DNA from: Clostridia bacterium
GTDB lineage: Bacteria; Bacillota; Clostridia; Oscillospirales; CAG-272
Direction: 5' to 3'
NCBI GenBank assembly: GCA_017463865.1
Contig: JAFTOI010000028.1
Coordinates: forward strand, 1-64,000
DNA length: 64,000 nt
Shown one piece after another: positions 51,480-59,387 of this stretch. How positions within the stretch are numbered: the first letter of the stretch is position 1; each line of letters starts with the position of its first letter. A model generated the notes under the pieces. It made no database searches. It worked only from the letters and a program-made list of their open reading frames with translations, and was not told the origin of the DNA. The position numbers were made by a program, and so were the translations under genes.

Positions 51480-52694
51480 ATGGCAAAGATTCAAATGAAA
51501 ACGCCGCTCGTCGAAATGGACGGCGACGAAATGACCCGCATCATCTGGCAGAAGATCAAGGACATTCTGCTGACCCCCTACATCGACCTCAACACCGAAT
51601 ACTACGACCTTGGCCTGGCCAACCGCAATGCAACCGAGGATCGCGTGACCGTAGAGAGCGCCGAGGCGACCAAAAAATACGGCGTCGCCGTCAAGTGCGC
51701 CACCATCACCCCCAACGCTGACCGCGTCAAGGAGTACAACCTCACCCAGATGTGGAAGTCGCCCAACGGCACCATCCGTGCCATCCTCGACGGCACCGTC
51801 TTCCGCGCCCCCATTCTGGTTAAGGGCATCACCCCCTTCATCCCCACCTGGACCCAGCCCATCACCATCGCCCGTCACGCTTATGGCGATGTTTATAAGA
51901 ACACCGAGATGCAGGTTCCCGCAGGCTCGAAGTGCGAGATCGTCTGCACCGCGCCCGATGGCACCGAGAAGCGCCAGCTGATCCATCAGTTCGGCGAGTC
52001 AGCCGGCATCATTCAGGGCATGCACAACGTGGACAAGTCGATTACCAGCTTCGCCCGCAGCTGCTTCAACTATGCTCTCGACACCCATCAGGACGTCTGG
52101 TTCGCGTCGAAGGACACCATCTCCAAGCAGTACGATCACCGCTTCAAGGACATTTTCGCCGAGGTCTACGCGGCTGAGTACAAGGAAAAGTTCGAGGCAG
52201 CCGGCATCGAATACTTCTACACCCTCATCGACGACGCGGTTGCCCGCGTCATCCGCTCGCACGGCGGCTACATCTGGGCCTGCAAAAACTACGACGGCGA
52301 CGTCATGAGCGACATGGTCGCCACCGCCTACGGCAGCCTGGCCATGATGACCTCTGTCCTCGTCTCGCCCGACGGCGTTTACGAGTACGAGGCCGCACAC
52401 GGCACCGTCCAGCGCCACTACTACAAGCACCTGCGCGGCGAGAAGACCTCGACCAACAGTGTTGCCACCATCTTCGCGTGGTCGGGCGCGCTCCGCAAAC
52501 GCGGTGAGATGGACGGCACCGCCGACCTCTGCGCCTTCGCCGACAAGCTGGAGGCTGCGACCATCCGCACCATCGAAGAGGGCGTCATGACCGGCGACCT
52601 TGCGGCGCTGTCGACGCTCGAGAACAAGCAGACGGTCGATACAGAGACCTTCCTCTGCGAGGTTGGCAAGCGTCTGGCTGAGGCGATGGCGTAA
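51480..52694 (+). CDS. icd: NADP-dependent isocitrate dehydrogenase
   Basis: The start is ATG 51480, giving [20 protein letters not shown]; upstream in-frame codons lie in the promoter. The 404-residue enzyme is of the homodimeric eukaryote-like group (type II), as shown by [13 protein letters not shown] at the start, [15 protein letters not shown], and the later metal site [13 protein letters not shown] and [11 protein letters not shown]. It oxidises isocitrate to 2-oxoglutarate and supplies NADPH and glutamate precursor. It is monocistronic. Confidence 0.92.
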   Translation: MAKIQMKTPLVEMDGDEMTRIIWQKIKDILLTPYIDLNTEYYDLGLANRNATEDRVTVESAEATKKYGVAVKCATITPNADRVKEYNLTQMWKSPNGTIRAILDGTVFRAPILVKGITPFIPTWTQPITIARHAYGDVYKNTEMQVPAGSKCEIVCTAPDGTEKRQLIHQFGESAGIIQGMHNVDKSITSFARSCFNYALDTHQDVWFASKDTISKQYDHRFKDIFAEVYAAEYKEKFEAAGIEYFYTLIDDAVARVIRSHGGYIWACKNYDGDVMSDMVATAYGSLAMMTSVLVSPDGVYEYEAAHGTVQRHYYKHLRGEKTSTNSVATIFAWSGALRKRGEMDGTADLCAFADKLEAATIRTIEEGVMTGDLAALSTLENKQTVDTETFLCEVGKRLAEAMA

Positions 52695-52709
52695 ATCAAT
52701 TGTATAAGC

Positions 52710-52745
52710 AACAGGCGGTGAGCTGTGCTCACCGCCTGTTTTTCA
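52710..52745. terminator. Terminator between icd and convergent membrane gene
   Basis: AACAGGCGGTGAGC pairs with its complement around TGT and is followed by TTTTT on the plus strand; the minus-strand gene stops at its edge. Confidence 0.85.
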
Positions 52746-53414
52746 ATTGCGCCGCAGCAGTGTACAAAAGCTGCCGATATCGTGATAGGCTACACCGAAC
52801 ATGACTTCGCCGCCGACGATGGGCACCACGCCGTTGCCGCTCGCCGCGAATGCTTTCATCGGTGCGGGATTGAGGATCACAACATCCTGTATGCCCTGCG
52901 CACGGTTTTCCGCCACCCGCTCGAGCCCGGTCAAATGGATGGTTCCGCTTGGGAACGCCGTGGTTTCCGTATGCGCCCACTGCAGGCTTCCCCCGGACGA
53001 GACATCCGCTGGCTTGAACATCTGCGCAGCCGACAGAGACATCGACTTATTGGTGTTGAGCAGCAGAAAGCCGAACTCCTTTTCGCTGATATACGCATCA
53101 TGCGCGAGGAAACGCAGGGCTCGGCTCCTGCCCACGGTCGGCACGAAGTGGACGTGATATATCTGTTCGCCTCGCGACAGCACAAACGCGGTTTCGGCGC
53201 GGCGCTTGCTCAGTGCCAGCCAATGCAGGCCATGCCGCTCGATCACATAGCTGCCCGCATGGGCCGCTTTTTTCAGCTTGCCGACTGCCATGCAGCGCTT
53301 GAGCAGTGCCCGCAGCCAGCGCAATGCATGGCCAAGCAGGATAACGGCGAGAATAAGCAGTATGCACTCACCTAAGAATACGATCCAATTCCATACGATA
53401 TTTTCAACCGGCAT
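52743..53414 (-). CDS. Membrane-anchored protein of unknown function
   Basis: The start is ATG 53414 behind AAGGAGGA; upstream codons lie in the previous gene's intergenic space. The 223-residue protein has one N-terminal membrane helix (about 9-31, WNWIVFLGECILLILAVILLG), a basic segment, and a soluble domain with no motif known to me (HFVPTVGRSRALRF, EKEFGFLLLN, VVPIVGGEVMFGV). It is 20 bases after another small membrane-protein gene and thus in the same transcript. Confidence 0.65.
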   Translation of the reverse strand: MPVENIVWNWIVFLGECILLILAVILLGHALRWLRALLKRCMAVGKLKKAAHAGSYVIERHGLHWLALSKRRAETAFVLSRGEQIYHVHFVPTVGRSRALRFLAHDAYISEKEFGFLLLNTNKSMSLSAAQMFKPADVSSGGSLQWAHTETTAFPSGTIHLTGLERVAENRAQGIQDVVILNPAPMKAFAASGNGVVPIVGGEVMFGVAYHDIGSFCTLLRRN

Positions 53415-53434
53415 GATGATTCCTCCTTCAAGTT

Positions 53435-54007
53435 TCACTTCAACAGCATCTTCTTGCAAAATTCGCACTTCTCATCGGCGATATAGCTGTACTTCCCGCA
53501 GGCCACGCAGATGACCACGTCCTCCGGCTTGTGCTCCTTCTCGAGGTAGGGTAGGCAGCGGTAGTGCCGAACGCGGTCGCCGACGGCGTAGTAGTCCTTC
53601 GGGTAGATGTCCTTGACCGGGAACTTGAACTTGATGGGCACTTCCCCGCCGATGTCGATGGTGGCGGTGACGAGCGGCTCCTTTTTCATACCGCCGCGCG
53701 TCCACGGGGTGTCCGAGTGCCAGACATATTTCACCTTCATCGAGGTGATGATTCCCTCGAAGGGCTTATCGCGGAGCATGACGCCCAGCTTGAAGAGCTT
53801 CCAGGCCAGCAGGCCGATGAGGATACCGAGGATCGTCCAGTTCAGCGGCGACATGTATTGGTTGTCCCTTCCCCACAGGGTGCAGGAGATCACCCAGAAG
53901 GCGAACCAAGCGGCGGCACCGGTGATGCGCAGGGCGATCTTCCGCTGCACGGCAGCGTGCAGTGCCGGGGTAGCGTTGGGGTAGCCGGAAAAATGGTTCT
54001 GTTCCAT
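53435..54007 (-). CDS. Membrane protein with C-terminal zinc ribbon
   Basis: A 190-residue protein with two hydrophobic segments (about 27-45 and 55-76), a soluble part (about 85-160) and a zinc knuckle pair at the C-terminus: CVACGKYSYIADEKCEFC. The soluble part has strands like ITSMKVKYVWHSDTP and IKFKFPVKDIYPKDYYAVGD. The family is not recognised. It starts behind AGGAGAA and heads a two-gene run. Confidence 0.65.
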   Translation of the reverse strand: MEQNHFSGYPNATPALHAAVQRKIALRITGAAAWFAFWVISCTLWGRDNQYMSPLNWTILGILIGLLAWKLFKLGVMLRDKPFEGIITSMKVKYVWHSDTPWTRGGMKKEPLVTATIDIGGEVPIKFKFPVKDIYPKDYYAVGDRVRHYRCLPYLEKEHKPEDVVICVACGKYSYIADEKCEFCKKMLLK

Positions 54008-54040
54008 GGTGGTCGTTTCTCCTTTTGGTTTGTTGTTCTT

Positions 54041-54069
54041 ATTTTATCATACGTTCGCTTGATTGTCAA
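54041..54069 (-). promoter_or_regulatory. Sigma-A promoter of the two membrane-protein genes
   Basis: On the minus strand TTGACA and TAAAAT are 17 bases apart, 34 bases before the ATG at 54007. Confidence 0.82.
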
Positions 54070-54135
54070 TATTCGTCCATGGATTTCGTTGTATTTATCA
54101 AAACCACAGCGTGTGATTTGGCAAAATTCAACAAA

Positions 54136-54166
54136 GAAGGCAGCACACGGTGTGTGCTGCCTTCTG
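54136..54166 (-). terminator. Terminator of coaW-GNAT-kinase run
   Basis: GAAGGCAGCACAC and its complement form a 13-base stem with a three-base loop, followed on the minus strand by TTTGTTG. It begins just after the stop at 54168. Confidence 0.8.
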
Positions 54167-54167
54167 T

Positions 54168-54719
54168 TCAGAACGAGAATTTCTCTTTGATGATCCCGGC
54201 AACAGAATCGGGATCGAGGTTGGTATTGTCGATGCGCAGATAATTGTCGAAGGGGATCTCCCCCTCTTCGCTGACAAGGCGGTGCTTGGCCGCATCGTTC
54301 AGCAGGCGCTTGTTCGAGGCCTCGATGTCGCGTTTCGAGGGCTTGTGCGCAAGGCGATTCTCGGTCGCGTTGCGCGCGAGGCGAACCGCCTGCGGGGCAA
54401 TCAGCTCGACGTAGTAGAATTCGGTGCCGTAGGGCGCAAAGATGGTCTTGATATGCTCGATATAGTCCCAGTCGGCGGGCGAATCGAAGGCCCACATGAA
54501 GGTGAAGATCATGCCGTAATTGTCCGACTGAGCGAACTCCTCGAAAACCACATCGCGCAGGCGGGTGATGGTTTTGCTGTCGTAACGGCCGAAGACCTCG
54601 AGGACGGGCTCGATGGTCATGTGGTTGTGGAAGAGGCGCAGGTCGGTGACCTTCATCAGCGCCTGCCCGACCGTCATTTTGCCGACGGCAGCATCGCCGA
54701 ACAGAAAAACGAGTTTCAT
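54168..54719 (-). CDS. P-loop NTPase, probable small-molecule kinase
   Basis: The start is ATG 54719 behind AAGGAGG; upstream codons lie inside the GNAT gene. The 183-residue protein has Walker A GDAAVGKMT (8-16) and a kinase-type layout with NHMTIEPVLEVFG after it and a lid-like RLARNATENRL. It resembles shikimate/gluconate-kinase-size AAA_33-type phosphotransferases. It is 11 bases behind the GNAT gene and may phosphorylate a metabolite or, less likely, RNA or an antibiotic. Confidence 0.72.
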   Translation of the reverse strand: MKLVFLFGDAAVGKMTVGQALMKVTDLRLFHNHMTIEPVLEVFGRYDSKTITRLRDVVFEEFAQSDNYGMIFTFMWAFDSPADWDYIEHIKTIFAPYGTEFYYVELIAPQAVRLARNATENRLAHKPSKRDIEASNKRLLNDAAKHRLVSEEGEIPFDNYLRIDNTNLDPDSVAGIIKEKFSF

Positions 54720-54730
54720 GGGAACCTCCT

Positions 54731-55210
54731 TCAGAGAATGACCTCCATCCCGACCTTCTGGGGCTTGAGGCCGCACCTTTCGTAGAAGCGCATGGCCGAT
54801 TCGTTGCAGCTCCAGACGTTGAGGGTCACGTTGTAGCACCCGTTCTCGCGGGCGAAGGCGAGGACGGCATCATAGAGCGTGCGGCCGATGTGCTGGCCGC
54901 GGCAGGTCTCGTCGACGCAGAGGTCGTCGATGTAGAGGGTCTTGACATCGGTCAGGATGTTGTCGTTGAGGAACTGCTTAAAGATGCAGAAGGCGTAGCC
55001 ACGGACGCGGTCGTCGTCGCCGCAGGCGACGAGGATGGGGGTATGCGGATCGGCGAGGATGGCACAGAGCTGCTCGTCGGTGTACTTGCGGCCGCCGCAC
55101 TTGAAAAGGTCGGGGCGGCCATGATGGTGGACGAGCTCGACCTGCTCGAGCAGGCGGACGAGGTCAGGGATGTCCCGCTCGGCGGCGCGGCGGATGTGCA
55201 CGGCGCTCAT
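54731..55210 (-). CDS. GNAT-family N-acetyltransferase
   Basis: A 159-residue GNAT with the acetyl-CoA loop in CRGQHIGRTLYDAVLAFA, the preceding LYIDDLCVDE strand, and the C-terminal NVWSCNESAMRFYERCGL motif. It transfers an acetyl group to an amine of unknown identity. It overlaps coaW by four bases and is followed 11 bases later by a P-loop kinase gene, so all three are one operon. Confidence 0.88.
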   Translation of the reverse strand: MSAVHIRRAAERDIPDLVRLLEQVELVHHHGRPDLFKCGGRKYTDEQLCAILADPHTPILVACGDDDRVRGYAFCIFKQFLNDNILTDVKTLYIDDLCVDETCRGQHIGRTLYDAVLAFARENGCYNVTLNVWSCNESAMRFYERCGLKPQKVGMEVIL

Positions 55211-56061
55211 TCGATCGCGCTCCCTTCCTCGACGCTGCTCAGCGCCGCGCCGATGACGGTGCCGAACTGCGCGTTCTCGGGGATGATGAAGCGGACGCCG
55301 AAGTGATCCTCGAGGCCGTTGAAGACCTCGCGCACCGGCTTCATGGTGGTGAGGTTGCCGGTGAGGACAATATTCTTGATGGTGAAGCTGCGGGCGGCAA
55401 AGATGGCGATCATGGCGATGGTCTCGGCAACCATGTTCGCGATGCCGAGAGCCAGGTCGTGGCGGTTGGCGAGGTCGCTGACCTTGCCGAAGTTGGAGGC
55501 GGTGAGGTCATGGTTGATCTCGGGGAAGAGGCGGTTGTCCGACATGTCGCCGACGCGCAGGTCGACCTTGCCGAGGTCGCCCTTCTCGCAGAGCTGCTCG
55601 ATGTGGGCGATGTTGTCCATGCCCAGCAGCTTTTTCGAGAGCCCCAGCAGGGTGCCGCCGCCGACGCCGGTGCCGCCGAGATAGTCACAGAGACCTTCCC
55701 GGGTAGCATGGATGAAGGCTGTGCCGGTGCCCATGCTGACGACGATGGTATCATCGAGGCCGGAGAGATAGATGCCGCCCTTGCCGACGCAGGAAAACTC
55801 GGGCACGCGCAGGCAGCGCAGGCCGTAGAGGGGAGTAGTGATGTAGGTCGAGCCGACGCCGGTGACCATGACGCGGTCGATGTCGGCCAGCGAGAGACCG
55901 CCCAGCGACGTGAACTTGCCGAAAGCGCCGTAAATGGAGGTGATCGGGTCGGTCGCGCGGACGAACATGGGCTCCAGCAGCTCACGCTTGCCCCCGTCCT
56001 CTCTGAATCCGACGATTTTCGTCGTGCTTCCGCCGACGTCGATACCGATAACGACATGCAT
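55207..56061 (-). CDS. coaW: Type II pantothenate kinase
   Basis: A 284-residue ASKHA-fold kinase. IGIDVGGSTTKIVG at the start is the phosphate-1 loop, SMGTGTAFI the phosphate-2 loop, GGTGVGGGTLLGL the following glycine-rich turn, and VLTGNLTT the adenosine motif, the pattern of type II (staphylococcal/eukaryote-like) PanK. It phosphorylates pantothenate in CoA synthesis. The start is ATG 56061 with GGAGG upstream. The type II enzyme is usually not feedback-inhibited by CoA. Confidence 0.9.
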   Translation of the reverse strand: MHVVIGIDVGGSTTKIVGFREDGGKRELLEPMFVRATDPITSIYGAFGKFTSLGGLSLADIDRVMVTGVGSTYITTPLYGLRCLRVPEFSCVGKGGIYLSGLDDTIVVSMGTGTAFIHATREGLCDYLGGTGVGGGTLLGLSKKLLGMDNIAHIEQLCEKGDLGKVDLRVGDMSDNRLFPEINHDLTASNFGKVSDLANRHDLALGIANMVAETIAMIAIFAARSFTIKNIVLTGNLTTMKPVREVFNGLEDHFGVRFIIPENAQFGTVIGAALSSVEEGSAIE

Positions 56062-56092
56062 AATGATTTACCTCCATAGGGTGGAATAATTT

Positions 56093-56121
56093 ATTATATC
56101 ACATTAACGCGATAAATGCAA
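56093..56121 (-). promoter_or_regulatory. Sigma-A promoter of the coaW operon
   Basis: On the minus strand TTGCAT and TATAAT are 17 bases apart, 32 bases before the ATG. Confidence 0.8.
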
Positions 56122-56153
56122 GGTATGCGGAAAAATAATTCTGTCCACGAAGG

Positions 56154-56183
56154 AAAAGCCGCCCGGCCATGGCCGGGCGGCTT
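56154..56183 (-). terminator. Terminator of the O-acylation operon
   Basis: A 13-base GC-rich stem (AAGCCGCCCGGCC) with loop AT is followed on the minus strand by TTCC; it lies just after the stop at 56188. Confidence 0.75.
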
Positions 56184-56187
56184 GCGT

Positions 56188-57627
56188 TTAGCCGAGAATA
56201 TCCATTCTGGGGGCGTAGAGGCTCCAGTAATAGTCGGCAACGTAGTTCGAGAAGGCGTCCTGTGTGGGGTAGTAGAGCTTCGCCCCGTCGGGTGCGCCGT
56301 TGAAGAGGCCTTCGCCGACGGCGACGCCCTCCGCAACGGTGTAGTGCATGATGACCCGCTGGAGGCTCGACGCGCCGCTGAAGCAGCCATCGAAGAACTG
56401 AATGATGTTCGGGTAGACGATGATGTCCTTGACCGCCGTGCAGCCCGAGAAGGCGTTGGCGCCGATGGCGACGACGGCCTTGCCGTTGGCAGTAGCGGGG
56501 ACGGTCAGCTCGGTCAGGGCCTTGCCTGCATCGGTGACGCCGGTGATCATCAGGCCGCCGGCCATGTCTTCGTAGGTGAAGTAGGCCGAGGTGTCGGCGA
56601 CGGTGCCGGGGGTGACGGCAGGTGTTTCGATGGCCGGGCGCTCGGGGGCGGCGGGGATCTCGATCTCGACCGGCGCGGCGTTGCCCATCATGCGGCGCAG
56701 GTCAGCCGCGAGGGCGGCCGTGCGGAGGATGATGCCGCTGTCGTTGAGGTGGAAGTTGGTGTCATAGAAGTAGTCGGCCTCGTAGATGTAGTCGTGCGGG
56801 TTGCTGATGACCGGGCAGTCGAGGTTCCGCGCGAGGTAGTCATAGAAGGCGTAGATACTCTCGTCGTCGGTATCCTCGGCGAGGGCGTCGGCGTTCATGG
56901 GCGGGAAGCTGTAGTAGACGGTCGCGCCCTTCTTTTCCGCGTCGGCGACGTAGTCGTTGACGTAGTCGATGAACGCGGCGTCGACGATATCGGCCGAGAG
57001 GTCGATGGTCATGTTGGGGTCATAGCCGAGCAGCATGGTGTTGTAGGGGCGGTCGTAGCTGATGTCGCCGTATTCGTTGAAATTGCGGCTGTTGTAGACA
57101 CCGGCAGGGTCGGGCGTGCCGTTCTGCCAGAAGCTGATCTTGTCGCCGACATAGCCGAAGTAGGCGCCGAGCATCGCGCCCCAGTTATCGAAGCCGATCC
57201 GCATGAGCATCGAGGGCTTGGCCTCGACGGCCTGCCAGGTGCTTTCGGGGTTGAAGTAGAGGGAGAGGGTCTGCGCCTCCACCTCGGGCGCGAGCACGAT
57301 GATATCGCCCTCATTGATTCCCGCGCGGGAGAGGTCGAGCATCAGCTTGGTGCCGAGGGTCGCGTACAGGCCGAAGTTGACGACCGGCATGCCGACCGTC
57401 TCCTCGAGCAGGGCCGAGTCGAGGCCGAAGGCCGTCGACGAGCCGCCGACAAGGATGATCTTGGGCTCCTCGATGGTGGTCAGGCGCTCATATTTCGGCG
57501 CCAGTGCACCGAGGAAGGTCAGCCCATACTGGGCGGGCGCGATCAGTCCCACCGAAAGGAGGGCGATCGCAGGAATGATAGCGGCGAGCAGAAGCGCCAG
57601 AAATTTTTGTGCGTTGAATGATTTCAT
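56188..57627 (-). CDS. SGNH-like protein with C-terminal leucine-rich (BspA-type) domain
   Basis: A 479-residue protein with an N-terminal membrane helix (about 9-31), then an SGNH/DltD-like domain (about 55-310). Block I is LVGGSSTAFGLDS (nucleophile Ser63 or Ser64), block II-like NFGLYAT, and the last block is YDTNFHLND at about 290-298, where the usual Asp two places before His is Asn. A short linker and an LRR_5/BspA-like part follow (VVAIGANAFSGCTAVKDIIVY, about 380-460). It is the last gene of the MBOAT operon, 15 bases after it. It probably accepts or transfers acyl groups outside the membrane, or binds them without catalysis. Confidence 0.75.
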   Translation of the reverse strand: MKSFNAQKFLALLLAAIIPAIALLSVGLIAPAQYGLTFLGALAPKYERLTTIEEPKIILVGGSSTAFGLDSALLEETVGMPVVNFGLYATLGTKLMLDLSRAGINEGDIIVLAPEVEAQTLSLYFNPESTWQAVEAKPSMLMRIGFDNWGAMLGAYFGYVGDKISFWQNGTPDPAGVYNSRNFNEYGDISYDRPYNTMLLGYDPNMTIDLSADIVDAAFIDYVNDYVADAEKKGATVYYSFPPMNADALAEDTDDESIYAFYDYLARNLDCPVISNPHDYIYEADYFYDTNFHLNDSGIILRTAALAADLRRMMGNAAPVEIEIPAAPERPAIETPAVTPGTVADTSAYFTYEDMAGGLMITGVTDAGKALTELTVPATANGKAVVAIGANAFSGCTAVKDIIVYPNIIQFFDGCFSGASSLQRVIMHYTVAEGVAVGEGLFNGAPDGAKLYYPTQDAFSNYVADYYWSLYAPRMDILG

Positions 57628-57642
57628 GTTCGCTTCCTCCCG

Positions 57643-59121
57643 TCAGAATTGGAAATAGATGAACGAGCTTGCGCCGTCCCCGATGAGGAGCAGCAGCCAG
57701 GCCACGGCGATAATCCAGATCAGATAAGTGTACCGGATCGAGGCGACCGCCGAGCGATCCTCAGGCGTGCCGTCGGACGGCGCAGGGGTAAGGTCGGTGA
57801 TGTCCATGCGGTTCATGATAAAGATCGCAGCCAGGATGATGCCGACGGCGACGACGGTGAGATCCATCGCGGCGAAGGAGTCGGCGATATAGGCGTAGGT
57901 GAACTCCCAGTCGGTGAAGAGTCTCTTCATCAGCTTGGCGAGATCGGAGAAGCTGTTGGCGCGGAAGAAGATCCAGGCAAAGTCGACCAGGATGAAGGTA
58001 ATGACGCGGCGCATGGTCTGTACCCACGGCGCGCTCTCATCAATGCCCAGCTTGGCGTAGAGCTGCGCCTTCGGCTTTTTGAGCAGGATGCCCACCACCT
58101 GATAGAAGGCGTGGAGCGCGCCCCAGATGACGAAGGTCCACGCCGCGCCGTGCCACAGACCGCTGACGAGGAAGACCACGCAAAGGTTGAAGAGATGGCG
58201 CGGGCGCGAGCAGCGGCTGCCGCCCAGCGGGAAATAGAGGTAATCCATGAACCAGGAGGACAGCGAGATATGCCAGCGGCGCCAGAACTCCTTGATGGAG
58301 GTGGAGATGTAGGGACGGTCGAAGTTCTGCATCAGCTTGATGCCCATGATCTGGGCACAGCCGATGGCAATGTCGGTATAGCCGGCGAAGTCGCAGTAGA
58401 TCTGCACGGCAAAAAGCATAGTGGCGATCAGCACGCTCAGGCCGCGCGCGGTGTCGGGAGAGTTATAGACAGCGTTGACGTAGGTCGCGATGAGGTCGGC
58501 GACGACCACCTTCTTGAAGAAGCCGATGATCATCTTGCGCAGGCCGGGAATGGCGTTATCCCAGGAAAAATCATGGTCAGCGTGAAGCTGGGGGATGAGG
58601 TTCTCGGGGCGCTCGATGGGGCCGGCGACCAGCTGCGGGAAGAAGGTGACGTAGAGGGCGTAGTAGCCGAAGTGACGCTCAGCCGGGACATTGCCGCGGT
58701 AGACGTCGATGACGAAGGAGAGCGTCTGGAAGGTATAGAAAGAGATACCCACCGGCAGGATGAGGTTGAGCGAGAAGTCATCCCATCCAGCGCCGAAGAG
58801 GTTGGCCACGCTGACGACCGAATCGGCGAGAAAGTTGAAATACTTGAAGAAGAAGAGCACGCCGAAGCAGGCGACCAGCGTCACGACAAGGCATGTGCGC
58901 TTGAGGACGAGATTATCCTTGTACTTCTCGATCAGGATGGCGGCGGTGTAGGAGATCACGATGGTGAAGAGGATGAGGAAGATCAGCTTTACCGACCAGT
59001 AGAGGTAGAAGAAGGCCGACGCCGCGAGGAGCATCATCCAGCGGTACTTTTTCGGCAGGGTGAAATAGAGCAGCAGAACCATGGGATAAAAGATGAGAAA
59101 TTCAAGTGAGTTAAAGATCAT
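57643..59121 (-). CDS. MBOAT-family O-acyltransferase (AlgI/DltB-like)
   Basis: A 492-residue polytopic protein with 10-12 membrane segments. Family features are MIFNSLEFLIFYPMVLLLYF at the start, FYTFQTLSFVIDVYRG, the FWRRWHISLSSWFMDYLYFPLGGSR loop, and the conserved histidine in VSGLWHGAAWTFVIWG (about residue 323). AlgI-type MBOATs move acyl groups across the membrane to surface polysaccharides with SGNH partners. The genes on both sides encode SGNH-like proteins and a tiny membrane protein, so it is the centre of an O-acylation operon. Confidence 0.92.
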   Translation of the reverse strand: MIFNSLEFLIFYPMVLLLYFTLPKKYRWMMLLAASAFFYLYWSVKLIFLILFTIVISYTAAILIEKYKDNLVLKRTCLVVTLVACFGVLFFFKYFNFLADSVVSVANLFGAGWDDFSLNLILPVGISFYTFQTLSFVIDVYRGNVPAERHFGYYALYVTFFPQLVAGPIERPENLIPQLHADHDFSWDNAIPGLRKMIIGFFKKVVVADLIATYVNAVYNSPDTARGLSVLIATMLFAVQIYCDFAGYTDIAIGCAQIMGIKLMQNFDRPYISTSIKEFWRRWHISLSSWFMDYLYFPLGGSRCSRPRHLFNLCVVFLVSGLWHGAAWTFVIWGALHAFYQVVGILLKKPKAQLYAKLGIDESAPWVQTMRRVITFILVDFAWIFFRANSFSDLAKLMKRLFTDWEFTYAYIADSFAAMDLTVVAVGIILAAIFIMNRMDITDLTPAPSDGTPEDRSAVASIRYTYLIWIIAVAWLLLLIGDGASSFIYFQF

Positions 59122-59134
59122 ACTCTATCCCCCC

Positions 59135-59353
59135 TTATGCCAGTGCAACAACGGCGGAGAGCAGCAGGACGAGCAGAAGCTCCTCCAGCGTGGCGCCGAT
59201 GAAGACGAAGAAGACGATCATCACCAGATGCAGCACGAAGCCGAGGGCCGCCCAGTTTCCCTTTTGGGCGGCGCGGGCCTCGAGGATGTGTGTGGCGAAG
59301 ATGGCGATAAGCAGAGCGATGACCGGAAGCGGGTGGGCCAGAATTGCGTCCAT
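59135..59353 (-). CDS. Small membrane protein in the MBOAT operon
   Basis: A 72-residue protein with two hydrophobic segments (about 8-22 and 36-68) joined by a short basic loop (EARAAQKGN). AAAGGA precedes ATG 59353. It lies between the MBOAT gene (13 bases) and an SGNH gene (34 bases). It has no known domain. Its place recalls DltX, the micro-protein of the D-alanylation MBOAT system, but it has two helices and no similar sequence that I can see. Confidence 0.72.
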   Translation of the reverse strand: MDAILAHPLPVIALLIAIFATHILEARAAQKGNWAALGFVLHLVMIVFFVFIGATLEELLLVLLLSAVVALA

Positions 59354-59387
59354 AGTCGGTTATCCTTTCTGTGTGGGATACGGGCGG

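Noticed and set aside
54136..54166. Hairpin considered as a second MITE-like repeat
   Set aside because: It is a simple stem with a three-base loop immediately after a stop codon, followed by a T-rich stretch, so a terminator explains it.
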